A DNA stretch of 64,000 nt. It comes from an uncultured Clostridia bacterium (GTDB lineage: Bacteria > Bacillota > Clostridia > Christensenellales > CAG-917). The translations under genes were made by a program, and so were the position numbers. This document shows positions 23,451 to 31,624 of this stretch, in pieces (the stretch's first letter is position 1; the number at the start of each line of letters is the position of its first letter). The stretch spans positions 27,762 to 91,761 of the forward strand of contig CALVQW010000007.1 of assembly GCA_944358385.1 (NCBI GenBank). The letters run 5' to 3'. The notes beneath the pieces are model-generated. The model saw only the letters and a program-made list of their open reading frames with translations, did not search any database and had not been told where the DNA came from.

Positions 23451-24401
23451 TCATTCTTCCGCGTCAAATCCGTTTTCCCGCGCGATCTCGGCGAGCTTGC
23501 GCAGACGGTGGTTGAGACAGCTCTTGCTCACACCCAGGATCTCGGCGAGTTCGCTCAGACTCGCCTGCGGATATTCCAGCCGCGCATTCGCCGTGTCACG
23601 CAGTGCGGGGGTGAGACTGTCCAGCCCCACGCTCTCCTCTATGGCTCCGATCTCCATCAGCTTGCGCGACGCCGCGGCATATGTTTTGTCAAGGTTCGCC
23701 GCCTCGCAGATGGTCACGCGGTTGATGCTGTTGGCGGTCTCCCTCTCGTCGATGATGCTTTTGAGTTTCAGCACGCTCTCGGAAAGTCCGAGCGCGGCGA
23801 GCGCGGAAAGGATCTCCTCCTTGTCCTTGATGTAGACGAGGGTGAGCGCGCCTCTCTCGCTGAGTTTGGCTTGCACGCCCAGGGCGGCGAGCAGTTCCGC
23901 CACTTCGGCGGCATATTCCCCGCCGTCGAGGGCGAACTCGAAATGATAGCCCTCCCTCTTTTCGGCATCTCCCTCCGTGGACGGGACATAAACGCTCCCG
24001 CACACGAGGAAAAGCCCTTTAAGATAGCTCTCCGCGGCGGTGCGGCTCCTCTTCACAAACCCCGGCACTCCGCCCTCCGCCAGGCAAAGATCCTCCACCG
24101 CCTGCGCCGCATATCCCGTGGGGACGGCGACGGAAAATTCCGTATTCCCCTTCTTCGACCCCGTCTTGATGCGGGAGGCGGAGATCTCGAACTCGGAGGG
24201 ATAGAGGACGCGCAGCAGCCTCACCACGGCGAGGCACTCCTCATACGAGGACAGCCCGAAAACGAGGTTCCTGCGCCTGCCCACCATGTGGAGATAGCCG
24301 CCCTGTTTCGCCGCCGCGGAAAGGAACGCCCGCACTTCTTCCCCGCTTTCGGGGAGGGCGGTGAGCAATTCTTTTTCGGCGTTGTCTTTGAAAGATGCCA
24401 T
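23451..24401 (-). CDS. whiA: WhiA, DNA-binding cell-division/developmental regulator
   Basis: The 316-residue product has the degenerate LAGLIDADG-like fold (GGYLHMVGRRRNLVFGL, KRSRTAAESYLKGLFLVCGSV) and the C-terminal helix-turn-helix (ASLSELAEILGVSKSCLNHRL) typical of WhiA. In Firmicutes WhiA affects chromosome segregation and division. The ATG at 24401 has GGAG five bases upstream. In many Bacillota rapZ and/or yvcK precede whiA; here the PHP-domain gene is directly adjacent (10-nt gap), so neither is present at this locus. Confidence 0.95.
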   Translation of the reverse strand: MASFKDNAEKELLTALPESGEEVRAFLSAAAKQGGYLHMVGRRRNLVFGLSSYEECLAVVRLLRVLYPSEFEISASRIKTGSKKGNTEFSVAVPTGYAAQAVEDLCLAEGGVPGFVKRSRTAAESYLKGLFLVCGSVYVPSTEGDAEKREGYHFEFALDGGEYAAEVAELLAALGVQAKLSERGALTLVYIKDKEEILSALAALGLSESVLKLKSIIDERETANSINRVTICEAANLDKTYAAASRKLMEIGAIEESVGLDSLTPALRDTANARLEYPQASLSELAEILGVSKSCLNHRLRKLAEIARENGFDAEE

Positions 24402-24411
24402 GTTCACTCCG

Positions 24412-25176
24412 TCATTTCGTATGCTTAAAACCCTTTTTATCGTGAAACACCGGTTTCCTGCCGATGCCGCATATCCTGTTTTCCGCTATGCCGTGCCTGC
24501 GTATGAACGCGGCAACGGCGTCAAATCTTCCCACCTTGTCCGTGGAGTGCGCGTCCGAGCCTAGGATGAACTCGACGCCGGATGCAAGCACTTCCTCGAC
24601 GCATCCTTCGAGGGCGTCGATGTGCTTCTCGTTGAGTTCCACATACACCCCTCTCTCGGCGGCGGCACGGCACACAGCTCCAGCGTCGACGAGCGCGCGG
24701 TGTCCGATGTGGCACAGCACGTCCACGGGATAACGCTCCAGGACGGCGAGCCATGCGCGCGTGTTGAAGGCGACAAGCTTCTCTCTCGCCCTCTCCCCTC
24801 CCCAGCCGTTCACCAGAAGGAAACGGGGGGACGCAAGGATAAAGCGGGGTTGCAGGAAGCGGTGGAACCCTACCGTCAGCACGTCGCACTTTGCGATGAC
24901 GGAGTCAGGGACATCCGTCTCGCCCTCCTCCCCCGTGATGCTCGCCTCTATGCCGGACAGCACCCGCACGCCGCACTCGCTTGCGGCAGCGGCTATCTCC
25001 CGCTGTTGGGCGGCAAACTTTTTCTCCGTCTGATGAAAGAGAAAGCTGCCGCAGCCGTGGTCTGCGATGGCGATCTCCTCAAGCCCCAGCGCGGCGGCGG
25101 CTCTCGCTTTGTCGAGCACGCCTCCTCTGCCGTCGCTTGCGGAAGTGTGGATGTGATAGTCGCCCGTGATCTTCAT
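24412..25176 (-). CDS. PHP-domain phosphoesterase (YcdX-like)
   Basis: The 254-residue product has the metal motifs of stand-alone PHP phosphatases: DYHIHTSASDGRG, IAIADHG, GIEASI, LCHIGH and GSDAHSTDKVG. Relatives hydrolyse phosphate monoesters with a trinuclear metal site. The start is uncertain: the ATG at 25176 matches the family start but has only a weak GCGAGA site; the ATG at 25233 has GGGTGATGGG close by; the frame is open to 25302, just after murB. It lies between murB and whiA as in other Clostridia and is presumably co-transcribed with them. Confidence 0.85.
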   Translation of the reverse strand: MKITGDYHIHTSASDGRGGVLDKARAAAALGLEEIAIADHGCGSFLFHQTEKKFAAQQREIAAAASECGVRVLSGIEASITGEEGETDVPDSVIAKCDVLTVGFHRFLQPRFILASPRFLLVNGWGGERAREKLVAFNTRAWLAVLERYPVDVLCHIGHRALVDAGAVCRAAAERGVYVELNEKHIDALEGCVEEVLASGVEFILGSDAHSTDKVGRFDAVAAFIRRHGIAENRICGIGRKPVFHDKKGFKHTK

Positions 25177-25306
25177 TCTCGCATCCCGCGGGATGGCACG
25201 GATAAGATAGCATGTGCCGCGTCCCGTTTTCATCCCATCACCCGCGGACCGTCGTGACGCGCGGAGCGTGCGGACGCGCTCGCGCAGGCGATGATAAATC
25301 ATTATA

Positions 25307-26236
25307 TCATAGGTTTGCCCGGAATGGCAGACCGTCTTTGAGAATTTCGAATTCTTTTTCGAGCGACACTCCGAAAAGCTCCCTCACTCTCTCCGCCGCA
25401 AGCTCCGCCAGCCCGAAAAGATCGGCAGCGGACGCCCCGCCCGTGTTGACGATGAAATTGCCGTGCAAGCGGGAGATCTCCGCCCCGCCAAGGCGCATCC
25501 CTTTCATACCCGCCCGCTCTATCAACTCGCCCGCGAACGCCTCTCCCGCATTGCGGAACACGCTCCCGCAGGAAGGCAGCGCGGGCTGCCGCGCCCTCCG
25601 AGCGGCGATATATCCCAGCCGTCTCCTCTCCCTCTCCTCCGCGCTCATAACGGGAAAAGCAAAGGTGACCGCAAGCACGAATCCCCTCTCTCCCCTGCGG
25701 TAGCCGAAGTCCGTCTCGCTCCCCCGCTTTTTGACGATCTCACCCGAAACAGGGTTTAAAATCTCTGTTTCGTACACATGATCGGCGGTTTGCTCGCCGA
25801 ACGCTCCCGCGTTCATGCGCACCATCCCGCCCACGGACGCGCGCACTCCCGCCATGAATTCAAGCCCGCCGCACCCCGCCTCGGCGCATACGGCAAGGAC
25901 ATCGGCGACGCGCGCGCCGCTCTCCGCCCTCACCAGCACCCGCCCCTCGTCAAAGCCCGCGACTTCCACCCTGCGCATATTCGCCGTGGAAAGCACGGGG
26001 AGAGAGATGCTGCCGTCCGCCATCACCGTCTTGCTCCCTCCGCCCATCACAAAGAGCCGCTCTCCCCTCGCCGCACATTCCGCCGCAAACTCCGCCGCCC
26101 TCTCCGCCCCGCAAGGGAGGTACACCCGCTCGGCGCACCCGCCCCCGCGATAAGTGGTGAGCAAAGAGGCAGACACTCCCCGCCTCACTTCCACTCCCAG
26201 CCTCTCGGCAACACCGTCGCACACCCTCTCACCCAT
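25307..26236 (-). CDS. murB: UDP-N-acetylenolpyruvoylglucosamine reductase
   Basis: The 309-residue enzyme reduces UDP-GlcNAc-enolpyruvate to UDP-MurNAc in peptidoglycan synthesis. It has the FAD motifs MGGGSKTVM and EFMAGVRASVGGMVRMNAGAFG, the catalytic Arg in DFGYRRGE, the catalytic Ser in LPSCGSVFRN, GNFIVNTGGA, and the C-terminal Glu in LEKEFEIL. The AGVRASVGG segment deviates from the usual GIPGTVGG. No ribosome site precedes the ATG at 26236; instead TATACT (26242-26247) ends 5 nt upstream. A GTG at 26224 behind GGTGAGAGG is an alternative. It is cut off from hprK by the repeat island. Confidence 0.93.
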   Translation of the reverse strand: MGERVCDGVAERLGVEVRRGVSASLLTTYRGGGCAERVYLPCGAERAAEFAAECAARGERLFVMGGGSKTVMADGSISLPVLSTANMRRVEVAGFDEGRVLVRAESGARVADVLAVCAEAGCGGLEFMAGVRASVGGMVRMNAGAFGEQTADHVYETEILNPVSGEIVKKRGSETDFGYRRGERGFVLAVTFAFPVMSAEERERRRLGYIAARRARQPALPSCGSVFRNAGEAFAGELIERAGMKGMRLGGAEISRLHGNFIVNTGGASAADLFGLAELAAERVRELFGVSLEKEFEILKDGLPFRANL

Positions 26237-26241
26237 ACGAC

Positions 26242-26269
26242 AGTATATGCACCCCGCCCGAAGTGTACA
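26242..26269 (-). promoter_or_regulatory. Probable murB promoter at the edge of the repeat island
   Basis: On the minus strand TGTACA (26264-26269) and TATACT (26242-26247) are 16 bp apart; the -10 ends 5 nt before the murB ATG. Confidence 0.45.
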
Positions 26270-26284
26270 TCGCGTACGGGTGAA

Positions 26285-26505
26285 TTAACGCACAGCCTGT
26301 ACGTGTGAGTTTGAACACGACGGATTCGGGAAAATTAACGTGCACTGTGATAGTGCGTGCCTGAACCCGACGTGTACTCTTTCGGAGACGGTCTAACGCA
26401 CACTCCGAGCGAGCGTATTTGAGCACGACGTCTCTCTTTCGGAGAAATTTAACGTACACTTCGAGCGAGGGTTGCTTGAACACGACGTCTCTCTTTCGGA
26501 GACGG
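26285..26505 (+). repeat. 57-bp tandem repeat array in island B
   Basis: Four units start with TTAACG/CTAACG at about 26284, 26335, 26392 and 26449. The last three have a 57-bp period and the first is shorter. Each ends with CTCTTTCGGAGACGG-like sequence that can form a GTCTC-N7-GAGAC mini-hairpin. Because 57 is a multiple of three, the minus strand stays open and gives a repetitive Arg/Lys-rich frame, which is not considered a gene. Confidence 0.85.
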
Positions 26506-26830
26506 ATTCGGAGCCGCAGGGCGGCGACTATCTGAGTGCCGAGCGCAGACGTATACCTAAGTAGTGGTAGCACTCGTGCGCGAACCGAAGGTCCAGCGAT
26601 TGCTGCGCCTTGCGCCAATCGCGTCGTGCCGAATTCCTCCGCCCGTGCCGGGTTTTCAGTGAGTGCAGTTATCCGCTTAGTTATGTGAGTGCGCGAAATA
26701 AACTTTTGTGGAGATGTACAGTCAGTCCCGCAAGATGCGAGGAGTGGACTTCAATCGGCACGGGGGAGGAAAGCCCGAAGGGAAGGAGGGGGTATCTAAC
26801 TCCCCTGTCAGAGGACGTCACCCGTTCTAC
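26506..26830 (+). repeat. Repeat cassette, type II copy in island B
   Basis: The stretch runs from GAGCCGCAGGGCGGCGACTA (26511-26530) through CGCTTAGTTATGTGAGTGCG (about 26674-26693) to ACTCCCCTGTCAGAGGACGTC (about 26798-26818). It shares its flanks with the type I cassettes but has a different central sequence. An inverted copy of this type lies at about 52900-53290. Confidence 0.8.
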
Positions 26831-27310
26831 ACTCTCCGAGTACGACGCACACTCTGTGCGGGTGCATTTGAGAACGATGTCTCTCTTTCGGAGACGGTCT
26901 AACGCACACTCTGTGCGGGCGTATTTGAGCACGATGTCCCTCTTTCGGAGACGGAACCACGCGCCGCAAAGCCAAACTTTCACCGCGGGCGTCTTGCGCC
27001 CGCGCTTGAAAGTCGCGGCGCGAATCTGCGACCTCGCAAGCTGGACGGGAAATTAAGTAGAGACGTCGCTTGTGCGCGTCGAGTCGCCCTCCTCGCCCCA
27101 CGAGCGACGCTCAACCGGTACCGGTATCCGCTTAGTTATGTGAGTGCGATTACCAAAATTTTTGGTAAAATTCAAAAGTTAGTCCCGCATTTTGGGAGGA
27201 GGGTACTCTATTCCGAGTGGGGGAGGAGTCCCGTAGGGGAGGTGGGGGACAATAACTCCCCTGTCAGAGGACGTTGGCTTATTTTACACTCTCCGAGTAC
27301 GACGCACACT
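26830..27310 (+). repeat. Repeat cassette, type I copy in island B
   Basis: Two 57-bp units (26840-26952) are followed by the nested hairpin module (about 26957-27018) and the tail with CGCTTAGTTATGTGAGTGCG and the AGGGGAG...CTCCCCT hairpin (about 27236-27258). It is very similar along its length to the copy at 18120-18560. Confidence 0.85.
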
Positions 27311-27333
27311 CCGAGCGTGCGTGTTAAAAACGA

Positions 27334-27395
27334 AAAGCCTCTGCCGAGAGGCGGAGCGTACACAGACGTACGTGAGCATCTACGGCAGGGGCTTT
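27334..27395. repeat. Hairpin repeat copy H4 (inner stem and tip only)
   Basis: The stem AAAGCCTCTGCCG / CGGCAGGGGCTTT (27334-27346 with 27383-27395) carries the tip GCGTAC-acagac-GTACGT (27355-27372). The outer arms seen in other copies are not evident. Confidence 0.85.
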
Positions 27396-27429
27396 GACGC
27401 AGTTGTTCGCTCAACGCTAAGCAAGTTCG

Positions 27430-27557
27430 CTGAACGCCGCCATTTGGATGAGCTGCGCGAAAAAGCCCCTTCCGCAAAAGGGAGCGTACTTTCTCGTACG
27501 TGACCGCATTGCGGAATGGGGCTTTGACAAAGCAGATCGCCAAATGGCGACGTTCAG
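27430..27557 (-). terminator. Long-hairpin repeat copy H5 overlapping the hprK stop codon
   Basis: Outer arms 27430-27447 and 27540-27557 match at 17 of 18 positions. The inner stem starts with AAAGCCCCTTCCGC (27462-27475) and the tip is GCGTAC-tttctc-GTACGT (27484-27501). The hprK stop codon (27554-27556) lies inside the outer arm, so the hairpin begins in the coding end and probably terminates the uvrC-hprK transcript. Confidence 0.8.
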
Positions 27558-28510
27558 TCGAAGTCGGTGTCTTCCGGCCGATTCTTCTCCATCAACCTCG
27601 ACGACAACTCATCAAGGGCGTCCCTGCCCATGGAACGCAGACGGAAATTGCGGGAGGCGGCTTCGATGACGACGGCGAGATTGCGGCCGGCGGAGACGGG
27701 GACGACGATGCGCTGGAACTTGACGCCGAGGATGTCGTAGGTGAGGTCCTCATTGCCGAGGCGGTCGTAGCTTTTGTTGTCGTCCCACTGCTCCATCTCG
27801 ATGACAAGGTGGATGCGCTTTTGGTTGAGGACGCCGCCCACGCCGTACATCGCCTCGACGTCGATGAGACCGACGCCGCGCACTTCCAAAAGATTTGCGA
27901 TGCGCTTGGGGGGATAGCCGTAGATCTTGTTTTTGATTCGCTTGACCTCTACAAGGTCGTCGGCGACGAGCATATGCCCGCGGTGGACGAGTTCGAGAGC
28001 GGTCTCGGATTTGCCGATGCCGCTGTCGCCGATGAGCAGGACGCCTATGCCGCTTATGTCGAGCAGTTCGCCGTGGATGGTGTCACTTGCGGCGAGCGCG
28101 GTGGTGAGATAGTGCACCACATCGCTCTCTATGGCGGAAGTGGACTCATTGCTGACAAAGAGCGGGGTGGCATATCTCTCCGCCACTCTCTCCATATCCT
28201 CCGTCACGGGATGCTTGTGGGTGACGATGACGCAGGGCACGCCCTTGGAGAACAGCCTTTCCAGCTGGGAGAGCCTCTTTGTTTTGTCCAGCGATTCCAG
28301 ATAAGCCATCTCGGCGTTGCCTAGGATCTGTATCCTATGCTCCGGGAAATACTCGTCGAAGCCCGCAAAGAGCAAACCGGGACGGTTGGTAGCCGTTGAG
28401 CGGAACACGATCTCCCCCGCGGGCGCGCACACCACTTCCAGATCGAGATCGGCGGCGAACTTTTCCGTCCCGATGGCGACTTCACTTTTTCTCACGATAT
28501 CCTTGACCAT
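27554..28510 (-). CDS. hprK: HPr kinase/phosphorylase
   Basis: The 318-residue product phosphorylates and dephosphorylates Ser46 of HPr, the master switch of carbon catabolite control in Firmicutes. It has the Walker A motif GDSGIGKSETALELV, HMLVADDLVEV, the signature LEVRGVGLIDVEAMYG and the C-terminal AGRNLAVVIEAA segment. The ATG at 28510 is chosen over 28639 for its perfect GGAGGA site. It follows uvrC by 28 bp. In related genomes murB follows directly; here 1.3 kb of repeats intervene. Confidence 0.97.
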   Translation of the reverse strand: MVKDIVRKSEVAIGTEKFAADLDLEVVCAPAGEIVFRSTATNRPGLLFAGFDEYFPEHRIQILGNAEMAYLESLDKTKRLSQLERLFSKGVPCVIVTHKHPVTEDMERVAERYATPLFVSNESTSAIESDVVHYLTTALAASDTIHGELLDISGIGVLLIGDSGIGKSETALELVHRGHMLVADDLVEVKRIKNKIYGYPPKRIANLLEVRGVGLIDVEAMYGVGGVLNQKRIHLVIEMEQWDDNKSYDRLGNEDLTYDILGVKFQRIVVPVSAGRNLAVVIEAASRNFRLRSMGRDALDELSSRLMEKNRPEDTDFD

Positions 28511-28538
28511 ATATCCTCCCGGGACGCCCACGCGCCCC

Positions 28539-30431
28539 TCATTCCTTGTCCTTCTCATCATTCTCCGATGTCCCGCCATCCGACGAAACATCGGTTTTAT
28601 CCGTCGTTTTCGGCACGTCAACGCCGCTTTCCTGCGCATTGAGAGCTGCGAGCAGTTTGCGCGCGGAGCTTAGCGAGAAGCCTTCCAACGCGGCTATCCG
28701 CTCCTCTCCCGCGTGGCGCACGTTCTCCGCCGAGCCGAACTCTTTTATCAGCCGAGCCGCCCTCTCCCTGCCTATGCCGGGGACTTTCATCAGCGCGGTC
28801 TCGGACATATGTTTGCCTCTCAAAGTGCGGTGGTAGGTGATGGCAAAGCGGTGCGCTTCGTCACGGACGCGCTGCAACATCTGTAAAGCCACGCTGTCCC
28901 TCGGCAGGAGTATGGACTGCTTGGGGGAGCTGCCGAGGAACACTTCCTCCTCCCTTTTTGCGAGGGAGAGGATCTCCAAGTCCTCCTCGCCGCACTCCTT
29001 CAACGCCTCCAATGCGTAAGCGAGTTGTCCTTTGCCGCCGTCTATGAGGATGAGGTCGGGCGGAGTGGCGAAGCTCTCGTCCTCCCCTTCTTTCAGACGC
29101 ATGAGCCGTCTGGTCAGAGCCTCTTTCATGCACGCGAAATCGTTGTTGCCCTCCACCGTCTTTATGCGGAATTTGCGGTAGTGCGCCTTCTTGGGTTCAC
29201 CTCCCTCGAACACCGCCATGCTCGCCACCTTGTCCGTCCCGGAGATGTGGGAGATGTCGTAAGCCTCTATGCGGTTGGGAAGGGTGTGCAGCCCGAGAAG
29301 CTCGCCCAGCTGTTTCACCGCGCCCTCTGTGCGCAGCACCCTGCGCTCCTCCCTGCTGCCGAACTTTTCCAACGCGTCTCGGGCATTGGAATGAGAGAGA
29401 TCGAGGAGCTGACGGCGCACTCCCTGTTTGGGTTCTATCACCCGCACGGTGTGTCCGGCAAGGGAATTGACGGCGGTCTCCAACGCCTCCGCATCCCCCG
29501 CGCAATCCGTGACTATCTCGTTGCACACGGGAGGAGCGGCGAGATAAAACTGATAGATGTACGACGAGATGTCCTCGTCCGCCGCCGCGAAAACGCGGTT
29601 GTCCCCGCCCACCAGCTTGCCCGCGCGCACGACAAGCATATTCACCGCGCCCATGACGCCGTTGCTCTCATAGGCGAAGATGTCGAGGTCGAGGTCCTTC
29701 GGGAGCGCGCTCACCTGCTTGCGGACGAGGTTGTCCAACACTTTCAGCTTGTGTTTGTAGCTCAGCGCGACCTCGAAATTCTCCCCGTCGGCGAACTGCA
29801 TCATACGCTCGGTAAGGATACGTTCCACTTCCCTGTCGTTGCCCTTCAAAAAGGAGATGACCTTCTTCACTTCCTCCTTATACTCCTCGCTGCTCACCTT
29901 GCCAGAACAGGGCGCGAGACATTTGCCCAGGTGGAAGTTGAGGCAGGGACGGGAGGGCTTGGTGAGATCGCGCGAACAGTCCCGCACCTTGAACGCGGTG
30001 TGGATGAGATCGGTGATGTCGCGTATGTTCACGGACTGCATATACGGCCCGAAATATTGCGCGCCGTCGCTTTTCAGCCGCCGCACCAGCCGCACTCCGG
30101 GGAAATCCTCGTGCATGTCTATGCGCAGGAAAGGATATGACTTGTCGTCTTTGAGCAGGATGTTGTACTTGGGGGTGTACTTTTTGATGAGGTTGTTCTC
30201 GGTGACGAGAGCGTCCACCTCGCTCGGACATATGATGTAGCGGAAATCGGCGACATGGGCGAGCATCGCCATCACCTTCGCCGTCTTGTTGCCGGACTGA
30301 TAAAAATATTGCCTGAGACGGGCTTTCAACCGCTTGGCTTTACCGACGTAGATGATCTCCCCGTCCTTGTCCAGCATCATATATACGCCGGGATCCTCCG
30401 GCACGTCTTTGAGCTTCGCCTTAAAGTCCAC
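28539..30431 (-). CDS. uvrC: UvrABC excision nuclease subunit C
   Basis: The 630-residue product makes both incisions in nucleotide-excision repair. It starts with the GIY-YIG domain (VPEDPGVYMML...EIIYVGKAKRLKARLRQYF), has a UvrB-binding UVR-like helix pair (SYKHKLKVLDNLV), the RNase-H-like domain (IEAYDISHISGTDKVASM, LILIDGGKGQL) and C-terminal helix-hairpin-helix motifs. The GTG at 30431 is chosen by homology (start at VDFKAKLKDVP). No ribosome site precedes it; TATAAT ends 6 nt upstream. A low-complexity acidic tail of about 25 residues ends the protein. It heads the uvrC-hprK transcript. Confidence 0.95.
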   Translation of the reverse strand: MDFKAKLKDVPEDPGVYMMLDKDGEIIYVGKAKRLKARLRQYFYQSGNKTAKVMAMLAHVADFRYIICPSEVDALVTENNLIKKYTPKYNILLKDDKSYPFLRIDMHEDFPGVRLVRRLKSDGAQYFGPYMQSVNIRDITDLIHTAFKVRDCSRDLTKPSRPCLNFHLGKCLAPCSGKVSSEEYKEEVKKVISFLKGNDREVERILTERMMQFADGENFEVALSYKHKLKVLDNLVRKQVSALPKDLDLDIFAYESNGVMGAVNMLVVRAGKLVGGDNRVFAAADEDISSYIYQFYLAAPPVCNEIVTDCAGDAEALETAVNSLAGHTVRVIEPKQGVRRQLLDLSHSNARDALEKFGSREERRVLRTEGAVKQLGELLGLHTLPNRIEAYDISHISGTDKVASMAVFEGGEPKKAHYRKFRIKTVEGNNDFACMKEALTRRLMRLKEGEDESFATPPDLILIDGGKGQLAYALEALKECGEEDLEILSLAKREEEVFLGSSPKQSILLPRDSVALQMLQRVRDEAHRFAITYHRTLRGKHMSETALMKVPGIGRERAARLIKEFGSAENVRHAGEERIAALEGFSLSSARKLLAALNAQESGVDVPKTTDKTDVSSDGGTSENDEKDKE

Positions 30432-30437
30432 GGAGAC

Positions 30438-30466
30438 ATTATACCCCACCGCGCGCTTTTAGTAAA
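30438..30466 (-). promoter_or_regulatory. uvrC promoter with TATAAT 6 nt before the start codon
   Basis: On the minus strand TTTACT (30461-30466) and TATAAT (30438-30443) are 17 bp apart. The predicted transcript start coincides with the GTG at 30431, so the mRNA should be leaderless. Confidence 0.75.
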
Positions 30467-30599
30467 GAGGAGAGCGTGTCCCTGCGGATACGCTCTTTTT
30501 ACCTGTTCGTTCTTATGCGCGGATGAATGGGGAAGGATGATGGCAGAGACGCATCACGCGTCCTTGCGCCGACGGCGGTTTCCTTCGTGCGGCGTAGCT

Positions 30600-30797
30600 T
30601 TAACGGCAACCGTCCGCGCCCGCGGAGGATCCCTCCTCCGAGTCGGCGTCGCGGGGGACGAGCGTCGGTCCCGCCACCGTGAGCGCGAAAAGCACGGAGA
30701 GCATGACGGCGGTCTCCGTCGAGGACACCTTGCCGTCCGACGCGAACACCGCCATCACTATGAGCAGGAACAAAAACCAATTTTCGTCGAATCCCAT
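30600..30797 (-). CDS. Small single-helix membrane protein of unknown function
   Basis: The 65-residue product starts with MGFDENWFLFLLIVMAVFAS, giving one membrane segment near the N-terminus, then a short second hydrophobic stretch (MLSVLFALTVAGPTLV) and a charged tail. The ATG at 30797 has GGAGAGG five bases upstream, which is the main support; a longer frame to 30932 lacks a ribosome site. No family is recognised. The surrounding 30450-31190 region holds no other gene I can support, apart from a GAGCGT-type hairpin at 30471-30500. Confidence 0.55.
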   Translation of the reverse strand: MGFDENWFLFLLIVMAVFASDGKVSSTETAVMLSVLFALTVAGPTLVPRDADSEEGSSAGADGCR

Positions 30798-31192
30798 ATC
30801 CCTCTCCTGCCCCAATCTATGCCGCATACCGCCCAAAGGTGCAAAAAATGCGGGAAAACGCCCGCCGAGGGCGAAAGGCGGAAGATCAAGCGCGAAAAAA
30901 ACGGCGATGCCGTGCGAGACGCACGGCACCACCGCTGTTGGAATATGTCTCAGGGACGTGGAAGTCCCTTCATCGGCTGAGATGCGGGACTTCCCCTGCC
31001 CGCTTGCCCCGCGTCTGCGCGGCTAAGACCGATTTGATGATTTAAATACTACACACGCACGCGCGAATTGTCAACACGTTTGTGCCTATCCTTAACATTG
31101 TTTTGGCATTAAGCCCGCACTTTTGCACAGCTCTCCCGTGCCGCCTACGACGGCGCGCCGCTTAACACTAGTTGCCCAAAATCAATGCTACA

Positions 31193-31206
31193 ACACGATT
31201 TCGTGT
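31193..31206. promoter_or_regulatory. Candidate operator palindrome upstream of the XRE gene
   Basis: ACACGA-TT-TCGTGT forms 6-bp arms around a 2-bp centre, 45 bp upstream of the XRE start codon, in an AT-rich stretch. A second half-site-like TTGTGTAAAC lies at 31230-31239. Confidence 0.5.
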
Positions 31207-31250
31207 AAAGTCAATATGTTTTCAAGAAATTGTGTAAACCTTGTCTTGTG

Positions 31251-31466
31251 ATGAAGAATGACAAAAACCGTTTAGCCGATAATCTGAAAGCCATGCGCGT
31301 CGCGCGCGGGCTGACTCAGCACGAGCTTTCCGAAAAGACGGGCATCTCCCAGCAAAATCTGTCCCGCTGGGAACTGGGCATACACGTCCCAAACATCGAC
31401 GACTGCATCACTTTGGCGGATTTCTACGGCGTATCGCTGGACGAACTCGCGGACAGAGAGCCGTAA
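31251..31466 (+). CDS. XRE-family helix-turn-helix transcriptional regulator
   Basis: The 71-residue protein is almost wholly a Cro/C1-type helix-turn-helix: LADNLKAMRVARGLTQHELS, then EKTGISQQNLSRWELGIHVP and TLADFYGVSLDELADREP. Such small XRE proteins usually repress their own gene or a neighbour; a palindrome at 31193-31206 is a candidate site. The start is uncertain: no Shine-Dalgarno sequence is present before the ATG at 31251, and in-frame GTG (31248) and TTG (31230) codons precede it. A terminator-like hairpin follows at 31571-31594. It is next to an ArsR-family gene transcribed the same way. Confidence 0.88.
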   Translation: MKNDKNRLADNLKAMRVARGLTQHELSEKTGISQQNLSRWELGIHVPNIDDCITLADFYGVSLDELADREP

Positions 31467-31570
31467 AACGCACCCCTTCTCCCCCGCAGCGCAAAAGATC
31501 ACGGAAACTGCGCCGACGATTTTCCCACGCGCGGCACAATGCGAAAACGGCGTAAAGACAAAAATCGTGC

Positions 31571-31594
31571 AAGGGCGGCAAATGCCGCCCTTTT
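31571..31594 (+). terminator. Terminator between the XRE and ArsR genes
   Basis: The stem AAGGGCGGCA / TGCCGCCCTT (31571-31580 with 31583-31592) is followed by TT and lies 105 bp after the XRE stop codon and directly before the ArsR-gene promoter. Confidence 0.7.
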
Positions 31595-31618
31595 CCGAGC
31601 GCGGAAAGGAATTACAAT
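31591..31618 (+). promoter_or_regulatory. ArsR-gene promoter with the -10 element 6 nt before the ATG
   Basis: TTTTCC (31591-31596, weak) and TACAAT (31613-31618) are 16 bp apart. The -10 ends exactly 6 nt before the ATG at 31625. Confidence 0.6.
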
Positions 31619-31624
31619 GCGGGC

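Noticed and set aside
20963..23515. An 850-codon plus-strand frame opposite dnaE
   Set aside because: dnaE is certain from its polymerase motifs; the opposite frame has no ribosome site or recognisable domain.
26285..26505. CRISPR array
   Set aside because: The repeats are contiguous 57-bp units that vary along their whole length, with no unique spacers, and no cas gene is in the window.
26229..26618. 129-codon minus-strand frame through the island B tandem repeats
   Set aside because: It starts in repeat sequence without a ribosome site, its protein is only the 19-residue repeat, and its end overlaps the start of murB.
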